From: a bacterium
Lineage (GTDB): Bacteria > Cyanobacteriota > Vampirovibrionia > Obscuribacterales > Obscuribacteraceae
Assembly (NCBI GenBank): GCA_018062085.1
Contig: JAGOSY010000002.1
Coordinates: 1-64,000, forward strand
Length of the DNA: 64,000 bases
Direction of reading: 5' to 3'
Shown here: one piece after another, positions 17,523-24,441 of the stretch
How the letters are laid out: each line of letters opens with the position of its first letter
Numbering within the stretch: position 1 is the stretch's first letter
Position numbers and translations under genes: made by a program
The notes under the pieces: model-generated
What the model was told of the DNA's origin: nothing
What the model saw: the letters and a program-made list of their open reading frames with translations, nothing else
Database searches by the model: none

Positions 17523-18941
17523 TTATTTGAAATCGGCAGGCAGGCGTCGCGGCTTAGTAGCCGGGGCAGAAATGATAAGGTCATTGCCCTTCCATTTGCT
17601 TTTTAGTACAGCGGTCTGTAGCTCTGCTCGGTCTTGTAAAACTTCGCTCTGAACTGATTCTTTTAAGCGCTCGAAGGCCTGGCTTAGTGTCGGTTTGCCA
17701 GCTCGTAAAGCCTCTATTAGTTGGTGAGTGAAAACACCGTTCTGATAGCGTTTCGACTCCCACGATACTTGGTTGGGCAGGCTACTACAAATGATTAGTT
17801 GCCCAGTGCCTTGCGACAGAGCGGCGCTATCGATATTGCCTACTCGCGTCAGACCCTTGGCTGTGTCGGCCGCACCACTATGACAGGCATCGATGATAAG
17901 CACCACTCGATTAGAGTGTACCCGCTGCTTTATTGCCGCTGCTAGGTCTGACAGGGGCAGGCCCGTGGCATACAGGCTGTCTGGGTCGGTATTGTGCATA
18001 ACCAGATAATTGAGACCCTCAAGATCAGCCTGAGAAGGGCTGCCGTGAGTGGAGATGAAAATTAATACGAGGTCGTTTGGACGGGCCAGTCGGGGCAGCC
18101 ATTTATCACCCAGCTCTGCTAGTACTCGTTCTTTTGTGGCTTGTTCGTCGACCAAGAGCTTGACGTGGTCCGGGGCAAAGTTGGCCTCATTGACCAAGTA
18201 AGTAGAGAGATCTTTGGCATCTTTTGCTGGATATTTGAGATTGATTGAGGGTTTAGCGAATTTACTCACGCCCACAATGAAGGCCCATTTGTCTTCAATT
18301 GGGGCGTTGCTAGAGCTAAAGTTAGAGCTAGAGTTAGAAGTAGTATCCAAGTTAGAGATGGTGTCCGAGTTAGAGCTAGCACCTGAGTTAGGGGCGTCCA
18401 CTCGCCCAGCGTTATCATTGCTGTTTTTGACTGTTGCCTCTCTTGAGCCTGCACTAGCCAGTCTAGTCGGCTGTGCCATTAGATTTATTGGCCCTGCCAA
18501 GCTGACTTTGTACTTAAGGTGGATGCCGACATTGACGCCAAGCATAATTTGCATTTTTATCAGATGCGACTTCGTCAGGTGTATCGTTGCTGATTTGTTG
18601 CCACTATTGCCGGTGGCGTTCAATGCGACTTTGCCTAGTTCTAGGCCGCGCTCATCGTGAAGAATGACATTGGCAGTGGTTGAATAAAAGTCGGTCTCAC
18701 CATCTATCTTTATTGTCAGATCGCCCGGTCCGGCGGTAAAAGTGTAGTAGTAGCTCTGCCCGGCGGCTTCTACTTCACCTTCAACCTGATTCGACTCAAG
18801 TCTAGTAGGGGTGGCACCATCTGTTGATTGAGCTATGGCAGCTGGCAGCAAGTGACCTTGCCAGCTGTTAAAGCTAGCCGCACAAATAGTGCTGTATACA
18901 AATACTCTAGTGGCTAGATTGCGCCACGACCCATGTGCCAT
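17523..18941 (-). CDS. Exported caspase-like (C14) peptidase with PPC-like domain
   Basis: 472 residues. A signal peptide (to about AIA-Q, residue 38) is followed by a beta-sandwich-like region at 50-150 (YYYTFTAGPGDLTIKIDG) resembling the bacterial pre-peptidase C-terminal (PPC) domain, then an Asn/Ser/Thr/Asp linker (about 170-212). The caspase-fold domain at 218-450 carries the catalytic dyad H299 (STHGSP) and C353 (IIDACHSGA). Metacaspases of this type usually cut after Arg or Lys. An exported enzyme would act outside the cytoplasm. Its linker is coded by simple repeats, described separately. Confidence 0.9.
   Translation of the reverse strand: MAHGSWRNLATRVFVYSTICAASFNSWQGHLLPAAIAQSTDGATPTRLESNQVEGEVEAAGQSYYYTFTAGPGDLTIKIDGETDFYSTTANVILHDERGLELGKVALNATGNSGNKSATIHLTKSHLIKMQIMLGVNVGIHLKYKVSLAGPINLMAQPTRLASAGSREATVKNSNDNAGRVDAPNSGASSNSDTISNLDTTSNSSSNFSSSNAPIEDKWAFIVGVSKFAKPSINLKYPAKDAKDLSTYLVNEANFAPDHVKLLVDEQATKERVLAELGDKWLPRLARPNDLVLIFISTHGSPSQADLEGLNYLVMHNTDPDSLYATGLPLSDLAAAIKQRVHSNRVVLIIDACHSGAADTAKGLTRVGNIDSAALSQGTGQLIICSSLPNQVSWESKRYQNGVFTHQLIEALRAGKPTLSQAFERLKESVQSEVLQDRAELQTAVLKSKWKGNDLIISAPATKPRRLPADFK
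18300..18392 (-). repeat. Degenerate GAGTTA/GAGCTA repeat coding the caspase linker
   Basis: On the plus strand, 6-bp units such as GAGCTA, AAGTTA and GAGTTA recur about ten times between 18308 and 18392. They encode the Asn/Ser/Thr/Asp linker of the caspase-like protein on the minus strand. The antisense plus-strand frame becomes Leu/Glu-rich, which creates a spurious open frame. Slippage here would change linker length by two residues per unit. Confidence 0.65.
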
Positions 18942-18944
18942 ATC

Positions 18945-18985
18945 ATTTATTCATTCATGCATTTATTCATCTATTCATTTATTCA
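18945..18985. repeat. ATTCATTT-type short tandem repeat
   Basis: The tract CATTTATTCAT recurs about three to four times with small changes between the caspase-like gene start and the end of the ricin-like gene. It lies directly before the caspase start codon, in the position of its ribosome-binding region, which is therefore AT-rich and lacks a clear Shine-Dalgarno sequence. Confidence 0.65.
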
Positions 18986-19506
18986 GCAGCGGGGATAAAT
19001 TTCCATAGGAATTTATCGGTGCCATCACTTGGACCGAAGCGAGTTTCAGTATAAGCAGGAGGGTTATCGAGGATGTGCAAGGCGTCACCATTTCTTGCCA
19101 CACTCTTAACTTGAAAACCGGACTCAGCAGGGGCGAGGACAAATACTGAGGGATCAAAACTAATGATAGACTGCATACTTGACACTGGATGTGGTTGGAA
19201 GTTTAAGTTTGTAGTCTCACCTGCTAGCCTGATTGTGTAGCGGTTTGTGGGTTTATTGGTCTTCAAGTCAACTTTGCGCTTTATTGCCCATTTTTGTAGA
19301 CCCGCTTTGTTAAATTCCCGCGTACCAACGTATTGACCCGCGCTAGCTTGGCCAGCTTCTAGAGCCTGTTCGTTCGCTAAATTGACTATAAAATAAGTGC
19401 CAGTGTTAGGCAAACTAGGAACTTCTGCCATTGATGGCGCAATAGTCGGCACAATAGTTGCTGCTACTAATGAGATTGCGATTGCCATCTTTTGGATAAT
19501 TTTCAT
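18979..19506 (-). CDS. Exported ricin-type beta-trefoil lectin-like protein
   Basis: 175 residues with a signal peptide (about 1-27, SMA-E). The mature chain starts GTYFIVNLANEQALEAG, continues with a QKWAIKR element and ends KFLWKFIPA, matching the Y-x-I-x-N...L and Q-x-W pattern of ricin B-type beta-trefoil repeats. Such domains bind carbohydrate; a single trefoil fits the length. It is just upstream of the caspase-like gene on the same strand, with a 37-base gap, so the two may be cotranscribed. Confidence 0.68.
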   Translation of the reverse strand: MKIIQKMAIAISLVAATIVPTIAPSMAEVPSLPNTGTYFIVNLANEQALEAGQASAGQYVGTREFNKAGLQKWAIKRKVDLKTNKPTNRYTIRLAGETTNLNFQPHPVSSMQSIISFDPSVFVLAPAESGFQVKSVARNGDALHILDNPPAYTETRFGPSDGTDKFLWKFIPAAE

Positions 19507-19605
19507 GCATCAGCTCCTAAGCCTGACCTGGTACTTGCAAATGCTACCGGGGAAAGTGAGAATAAGGAGCATATTGTACCAGTTTGACAATCTTGGGTTT
19601 CAAGT

Positions 19606-20667
19606 ATGAGGCAGAGTGCCCGCAGTGCCGCAACGAAAGTGATTTCGCTTCTTTGTGCCCTGCTTTCGTTTCCGGAAGCTATTTATTGTCGACCTGGGTC
19701 GCCTGCACAAGCGGATACCAAGACCCTTCCAATTGTAGTTCTGGCGGCCGGAGTGCCCAAACCAATAGCTGCAAGACGCAATTATGACGAGATTTTTGCT
19801 GAGCTAAAGGCGGGTGGCATCAAGGTTTTTCTGCCTTTCACTCAGTACCAAGAGGCCCCAGAGCCAAAGTCACTTGGCTTTGAGTCAGATTTCTTTCCAC
19901 AGTATAAGAAAGACGATAAGGCAATCAATGCGATGAAACGCCATGGCATTAAGCTTTTGGTTGCTGCTGAGATTTTGTATCCGGATGGCAAGCTTGGTGC
20001 AATCAGTGATGACCCACTGAGAAAGTTGATTGCCTGGGCTGGAAGAGAGAACATTTATGCAGTGTATGCATATGATGAACCGGCCCATCGTAAGCTTGCC
20101 GTGAGCCAGTCGCAGGCACTCTATCGACGTGTCAAATTGATTGATTCGACTTTGCCTGTGGTTATGGTTCATGCGCCGATTCTTGCTGATACTGAGAAGC
20201 AGCTCTCAGAAAGTGAGCGAACTAACTACCTCAATCGAGTTAAGCAACATAGTCAGTGGGCTGATACTGTGGTTTTCGATATTTATCCCATTCCCAAAGA
20301 GCTGGCGAAATTGACTGGTCCTTACGCCCGCGGTCTAGAGCTTGGGTATTCTGATTTGATTCCGCAATATGCCCGTTGGCTGAAAGAGAATTTGCCAACG
20401 AAGAAATATGGAGTGGTGCTTCAGGGTTTTTCAATGGCTAATCATTATGATGAAGCCACTCTGAAGACGATTTATAGTGCGCTACCACGGGAGGTGACTG
20501 CAACCATTCGCACTCCTTCCAGTCGAGAACTAGAGAGCATGGTCGGCTTCGCAAAAGCTAATGGTTATTCGCTAATTGGCTGGTGGGGGCAGAGTATGCT
20601 CAAGAGCGATACTGAACTAAAATTTTGGCAAGAGGTTAAGCGTGTTTCGAGAGAAATTAATCGCTGA
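19606..20667 (+). CDS. Exported TIM-barrel, glycoside-hydrolase-like protein
   Basis: 353 residues with a signal peptide (about 1-37). The body has the alternating strand-helix rhythm of a TIM barrel, with strand ends GIKVFLPF, IKLLVAAEI, IYAVYAYDEP, LPVVMVHAP, ADTVVFDIYP, KYGVVLQGF and GYSLIGWWG. The acidic strand end AYDEP (about residue 165) would be a candidate catalytic acid. This resembles glycoside hydrolases of the superfamily that includes DUF4434, but I cannot assign a family or substrate. Confidence 0.62.
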   Translation: MRQSARSAATKVISLLCALLSFPEAIYCRPGSPAQADTKTLPIVVLAAGVPKPIAARRNYDEIFAELKAGGIKVFLPFTQYQEAPEPKSLGFESDFFPQYKKDDKAINAMKRHGIKLLVAAEILYPDGKLGAISDDPLRKLIAWAGRENIYAVYAYDEPAHRKLAVSQSQALYRRVKLIDSTLPVVMVHAPILADTEKQLSESERTNYLNRVKQHSQWADTVVFDIYPIPKELAKLTGPYARGLELGYSDLIPQYARWLKENLPTKKYGVVLQGFSMANHYDEATLKTIYSALPREVTATIRTPSSRELESMVGFAKANGYSLIGWWGQSMLKSDTELKFWQEVKRVSREINR

Positions 20668-20824
20668 ATGTGGTGATTTCAGCCGCTAGACTTGTCTTCC
20701 TGCCTGCCGAGCTTTGCTCGTTAATACTGTGCTCGCTGTTCCTAAGACCTCTTTTATATCGGCTAATTTATACGGCGGCTGCGCTATCATCTGCTCTCCG
20801 GTATCCCGAACCATGAGGCTCGCA

Positions 20825-22027
20825 ATGAAGATTAGTCAGGTTTTGCTGCACAGCGTTCTTTCGTTTTGCTTTCAGCTTGCGGTATGCGCCGTGGCTGCAC
20901 AAGCCATCGAAATTGGAGAATGTGTAGTGCTGGATCCTACCGGCGCCGCTACCACTTGGGAGACCGGAAAGGTAATAGGCAAAGATGCCAGCGGTTACAC
21001 TATTCGCATGTTGGGAGTGGGCAAATACACTGGCGAGTATCATGTACCAGAGCACTACATTCATGGCTATCATAAGAATGTTCCTGCCCCGGCTGCAACG
21101 GCAGCTTCATCCTCTTCTGCTTCTCCCTCTTCTTCGTCGTCTTCTTACACCCCATCGCACTCTCCAGCACCAGCGCGGGCGGCTAGCCCATGGTCAACAG
21201 GTGCATCTGCATCTACATCTGCATCTTCTGGTAATACCGAATCTGCTCGCGATTCCTGGAAAGCTCTGTCTGCCGACATTGATGAAAGAATTCGTAAATC
21301 AAAGGCTGCCGCTGCTGCGCCACCGGGCTCGATTGGGCCAGCTAAAGCCGTTTCGGGTTCTAAAGGTTTAAGCGGCTTATACTTGCGCCATGAGCAGTCT
21401 TTCTCAGGAACTTCGCTTAGCTATAGAGAAGATCACTATTTGTTCTTTCCCGATGGTCGTTTCTATCATGGTGTGCCACCAGAAGGCCCAAGCAATTTTA
21501 ATTGGGCTAAAGAACAGAGCGTCCACCCCGAACTCTGTGGGCAGTATGGTATCAATGGCAATCAGATAACCCTGGCGTATAGCGGTTCGGCTCCTTATAC
21601 TTGGCCGCTAAAGATTAGAAGCGCTAACGAGATGGAGATGAATATGTCTCCAACGGTTAGAGTCGAGAAGTTTGGTTCAAATGCTAAATTGAGTGGAAAC
21701 TATCAGCGCGGCACTACATATGGTGCTAGCTACAGTTACGCTGGTGCTCCGACAGTCACTGCTGCGGGAACTTATATTTTTAGCCCAAATGGCACTGTTT
21801 CGAGCGATACCACAAAGGGTATAGAGGGCGACACTAAAATCACTGGGGTCTCGGTTGGCATACAACAGGGTAGTCAAGGTACGTACGCAATTAACGGCAA
21901 TGACATGACGATGAACCTTGGCGGTCATAGCATGCGTTGTACTGTATATCCAATTTATGACCGAGGTAATTCACAGCTACCTGCACGAATTTCAATTAAT
22001 GGTGCGCTGTATGAGCGCAAGAAGTAG
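20825..22027 (+). CDS. Exported hypothetical protein with two lipocalin-like repeats
   Basis: 400 residues from ATG 20825, chosen because GAGG at 20815-20818 precedes it and a signal peptide (to about QAI) follows; ATG 20813 and a GTG/TTG-like start at 20714 are less likely. Residues 27-80 look like a small Tudor/SH3-type beta barrel (GKVIGKDASGYTIRMLG). A Ser/Ala-rich linker follows, then two similar beta modules, each with L-x-G-x-Y, Y-x-F-x-x-G-x and YxINGNxxT motifs (YGINGNQIT and YAINGNDMT). I see tandem duplication but no known function. Confidence 0.65.
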   Translation: MKISQVLLHSVLSFCFQLAVCAVAAQAIEIGECVVLDPTGAATTWETGKVIGKDASGYTIRMLGVGKYTGEYHVPEHYIHGYHKNVPAPAATAASSSSASPSSSSSSYTPSHSPAPARAASPWSTGASASTSASSGNTESARDSWKALSADIDERIRKSKAAAAAPPGSIGPAKAVSGSKGLSGLYLRHEQSFSGTSLSYREDHYLFFPDGRFYHGVPPEGPSNFNWAKEQSVHPELCGQYGINGNQITLAYSGSAPYTWPLKIRSANEMEMNMSPTVRVEKFGSNAKLSGNYQRGTTYGASYSYAGAPTVTAAGTYIFSPNGTVSSDTTKGIEGDTKITGVSVGIQQGSQGTYAINGNDMTMNLGGHSMRCTVYPIYDRGNSQLPARISINGALYERKK

Positions 22028-22030
22028 TCT

Positions 22031-22090
22031 TTGAAGAAACGTAGCAGGCTAATAGTCATAGCTGTAACGTTCATGCTGCTGTGTACGTGA
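22031..22090 (+). other. Out-of-frame signal peptide preceding L,D-transpeptidase
   Basis: TTG 22031 opens a 19-codon frame, reading MKKRSRLIVIAVTFMLLCT, that stops at TGA 22088-22090. Charged start plus hydrophobic core make a convincing signal peptide n/h region. It overlaps the L,D-transpeptidase frame, which begins in the -1 register at GTG 22081. One base missing near the CTGCTG at 22075-22080, or a -1 frameshift, would join them. Confidence 0.6.
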
Positions 22091-22698
22091 TTTACTCTGC
22101 CGAAGATCAAATCGCTACCTATGGTGCTGGTGGCCGGTCACGGCTCATGCCAAAATTTCATGCTAAAGGAGTGGCCTATCCGCCACAGAGGCTGACAATG
22201 GTTGTGATTAAGTCAACCAATGAGCTGATGCTCTATGCCGCTGCTGCCGATTCTTCATTCGAATACATTTGCACTTATCCAATTCTTGCTGCCAGCGGTG
22301 TGCTTGGCCCCAAGCTTAAAGAGGGCGACTGCCAGGTGCCGGAGGGGTTGTATAACCTGACACTTGAACCTAATACCCCTTACCACCTAGCCCTGCGTTT
22401 GAATTATCCGAACCCCACCGATTGGGCTCATGCAAAAGAGGACGGCCGAGAGCAGCCGGGTAGCGATATTTTGGTGCACGGCAATCAGTGTTCAATTGGT
22501 TGCATTGCCATGGGTGATCCAGTTAGTGAGGAATTATTTGTGGCCGCCTACGACACTGTCGACAAAAATTTGCCTCTGATAATCACCCCTGTAGATTTTC
22601 GCACCACAGCTGCGCCAGAGAGCAAAGATACAGATCCTCAATGGTTGCCGGAGCTTTACTCTCAGATAAAGTCTGCGTTGGCGGAGTTGCCTCAGTGA
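22081..22698 (+). CDS. L,D-transpeptidase (YkuD-type) catalytic domain
   Basis: 205 residues from GTG 22081. The catalytic signature of YkuD/ErfK enzymes is intact: H133 (LVHGNQCS) and C141 (SIGCIAM). Preceding conserved elements are LMLYAAAADS and CQVPEGLYNL. These enzymes form 3-3 peptidoglycan cross-links or attach lipoproteins, acting in the periplasm. As read, the protein has no signal peptide, but one lies directly upstream in another frame (22031-22090). The gene is therefore either frameshifted in this genome or sequence, or depends on recoding. The frame has no ATG near its start, which supports an upstream origin. Confidence 0.82.
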   Translation: MYVIYSAEDQIATYGAGGRSRLMPKFHAKGVAYPPQRLTMVVIKSTNELMLYAAAADSSFEYICTYPILAASGVLGPKLKEGDCQVPEGLYNLTLEPNTPYHLALRLNYPNPTDWAHAKEDGREQPGSDILVHGNQCSIGCIAMGDPVSEELFVAAYDTVDKNLPLIITPVDFRTTAAPESKDTDPQWLPELYSQIKSALAELPQ

Positions 22699-22704
22699 TA
22701 CTTT

Positions 22705-23271
22705 TCAATCGATGAGGTTTGCAGCTCTTAGTGTCTTTTCTATTGTTTTCATAGGAAGAAATAGTCTGCTGTGATTGTGGGGAAATTGCTGGAAGTCAAA
22801 CTTCAAATAAAAGCCTGTTGGATCGCCTTTCTCTCCGACAAGCACATCAACCAACAGTCCAAAAGAGGCTACGGCTTGTGCAGCTTTGTAGGTGCGAAGT
22901 TTTACGTCTGTTGACAACAGAGGGCCTAGGCTTTGTTTGGGGGAAGTCGCTGATTGATATTTCTCTGCGATGGCGAAACGGCCAAGCAGGGTTACTCCAA
23001 GATGATTGTATCTGGGCAGCCGTTTCGAAAGTTCGGCTGGCATGTCATTGACTGGTATGTGCCTTGTCGAAAGAGTGTAGTAGCCGATAATTTCTTGAGG
23101 TTTTTCAGCTCGCGTAAGTACAAAAGTTTTGTTGAGGTTCTGTTCAGCTTCTTTGCGAGCTCTGGTCTTGAGAAAGGTGTCGAGTTCAGAGACTCCGCAA
23201 CTAAACGCTTCTCTATCATGCAATTTCGCATCTAACGGGACAGGAAGTAGCAACTGGATAGGCTTTTGCAC
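22705..23271 (-). CDS. tacT: GNAT-family toxin of a TacAT-type module, altered CoA loop
   Basis: 188 residues starting with GTG directly after the antitoxin stop (TAA-GTG), so it is translationally coupled. Family features are FSCGVSELDTFL, GYYTLS, LLGRFAI and the catalytic-type Tyr Y155 (GFYLKFDF). TacT toxins acetylate the amino group of charged tRNAs and stop translation. Here the acetyl-CoA loop, normally Q-x-x-G-x-G after Y-Q, is interrupted: residues 105-118 read YQSATSPKQSLGPL, with an apparent insertion of about six residues and Ser in place of the first Gly. Activity is therefore doubtful. Confidence 0.85.
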   Translation of the reverse strand: MQKPIQLLLPVPLDAKLHDREAFSCGVSELDTFLKTRARKEAEQNLNKTFVLTRAEKPQEIIGYYTLSTRHIPVNDMPAELSKRLPRYNHLGVTLLGRFAIAEKYQSATSPKQSLGPLLSTDVKLRTYKAAQAVASFGLLVDVLVGEKGDPTGFYLKFDFQQFPHNHSRLFLPMKTIEKTLRAANLID

Positions 23272-23553
23272 TTAAAGGCCAAATTGTTCTTTGTAGGCAC
23301 GGGCTGAGTTAATTGAATCAGCAGAAGGCTCAATTGGTTCAAGAATGGCCTTTGCAAAAGCTTCTCTGTCTTTGAAACTAAGGTTGAGGAACTCTTGTTC
23401 TTCAATATCTTTCGCCGCTTCGCGCGCCAATACAGATTTTACGTATCCCGATGCTGGCACGCCTTTTAGGTTGGCTGCATGTTTTACCATTTGCTTTAGC
23501 TCGGGGTCGAGTCGCATATTGAAGCGGTCTGGATTTTTCGGTGAATTGGACAT
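23272..23553 (-). CDS. tacA: DUF1778 (TacA-type) ribbon-helix-helix antitoxin
   Basis: 93 residues. The N-terminal ribbon-helix-helix (RFNMRLDPELKQMVKHAA, then KGVPASGYVKSVLA) binds DNA, and the C-terminal tail (LSFKDREAFAKAILEP) is the segment that wraps the GNAT toxin. GAAGG stands seven bases before the ATG. It should neutralise the toxin and repress its own promoter, whose palindrome is visible 38 bases upstream. Confidence 0.9.
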   Translation of the reverse strand: MSNSPKNPDRFNMRLDPELKQMVKHAANLKGVPASGYVKSVLAREAAKDIEEQEFLNLSFKDREAFAKAILEPIEPSADSINSARAYKEQFGL

Positions 23554-23587
23554 GAAGTAGCCTTCTATTCCTCAGCTGACTTTCTGA

Positions 23588-23616
23588 ATTGTACGTCAAA
23601 GTGACGTACTTGGCAA
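23588..23616 (-). promoter_or_regulatory. Promoter and overlapping palindromic operator of the TacAT operon
   Basis: On the minus strand a -35 TTGCCA (23611-23616) and a -10 TACAAT (23588-23593) are separated by exactly 17 bases. Inside and overlapping the -10 is a perfect 8-bp inverted repeat, GTACGTCA-N3-TGACGTAC (plus strand 23591-23598 and 23602-23609). Binding of the TacA antitoxin there would block RNA polymerase, which fits the autorepression known for this family. Confidence 0.75.
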
Positions 23617-23620
23617 GTGA

Positions 23621-24391
23621 CTACTCCTGTTCCAGAAAGTGCATCATGCGACTTGAAACAATTTCTGCCTGTGCTGGCATTTCCGCTCGCACTAGTTCAT
23701 CGATTAAGACATGAACAGAGTCTTGTGTTACACCCTCAGAAAGTTGCTTTACTTCCATCATCGTTAGACACTCTGCGGCAAGTGCTCCTAGCTCACTACT
23801 GGTAGTGGCATTGCCAATGGCTTCGATTTGTTTGCTCAGTTGAGAATTGATTTTTGAATAGTCACGTGCATCGGTTGACGTTTTGGGTCTAGCTCGTTTG
23901 GCAATTCTGGATGCGAACCAGAATTGGCTCAGGCAGCCTACGATCAGTGATGTTGGCACGGCGAATATTGATATGCTAGTGAATTCGCCTTTGTTAGTTA
24001 GATAGACAGCTAGAGAAATTCCCATCAACGCCCATGTGATACTTGTGAATGCAAGGCACTGGGCAAACAATGCCTTGTATTTGCCAGCCGCCTTTGAAAG
24101 CACATATAAATTGAGCGCGGCAACTGATATGGGGAGTGCAGATACACAAAGAAACATAATTGAATGCGGAATGATGGTTAAAGCAGATGGAAGAGTATTT
24201 GTAGCAACAAGGCTTTTGATTGCAATTAGAAGCAAATACAACGGGAAGTTAACTAGACCTGCGGTCATAGCCCCTACATATCCAATAAACACAATTCCAG
24301 CGAGATTGATTAATAGGGCTGCAGTGCACAGCCCTGTGGTGCGAGCAACCCGAACAACTTTGTCAATTGAAGAATTCTTGGATTCAATCAT
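23621..24391 (-). CDS. Multi-span membrane protein with cytoplasmic helical tail
   Basis: 256 residues with about five hydrophobic segments (around 18-45, 50-75, 78-98, 108-130 and 140-160) followed by a soluble helical tail of about 90 residues (INSQLSKQIEAIGNATTSSE). No family recognised. It ends about 67 bases before the TacA start on the same strand, so it lies upstream of the toxin-antitoxin promoter and is probably transcribed separately. Confidence 0.6.
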   Translation of the reverse strand: MIESKNSSIDKVVRVARTTGLCTAALLINLAGIVFIGYVGAMTAGLVNFPLYLLLIAIKSLVATNTLPSALTIIPHSIMFLCVSALPISVAALNLYVLSKAAGKYKALFAQCLAFTSITWALMGISLAVYLTNKGEFTSISIFAVPTSLIVGCLSQFWFASRIAKRARPKTSTDARDYSKINSQLSKQIEAIGNATTSSELGALAAECLTMMEVKQLSEGVTQDSVHVLIDELVRAEMPAQAEIVSSRMMHFLEQE

Positions 24392-24441
24392 GTCTAAGGT
24401 TTAGCTTCGCTCTGTGAGTTTTTACTTTGCTACCATTGCTA

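Noticed and set aside
18214..18660. Leu/Glu-rich plus-strand frame opposite the caspase-like gene
   Set aside because: It is the antisense of the simple repeat coding the linker; no start signal and no known domain.
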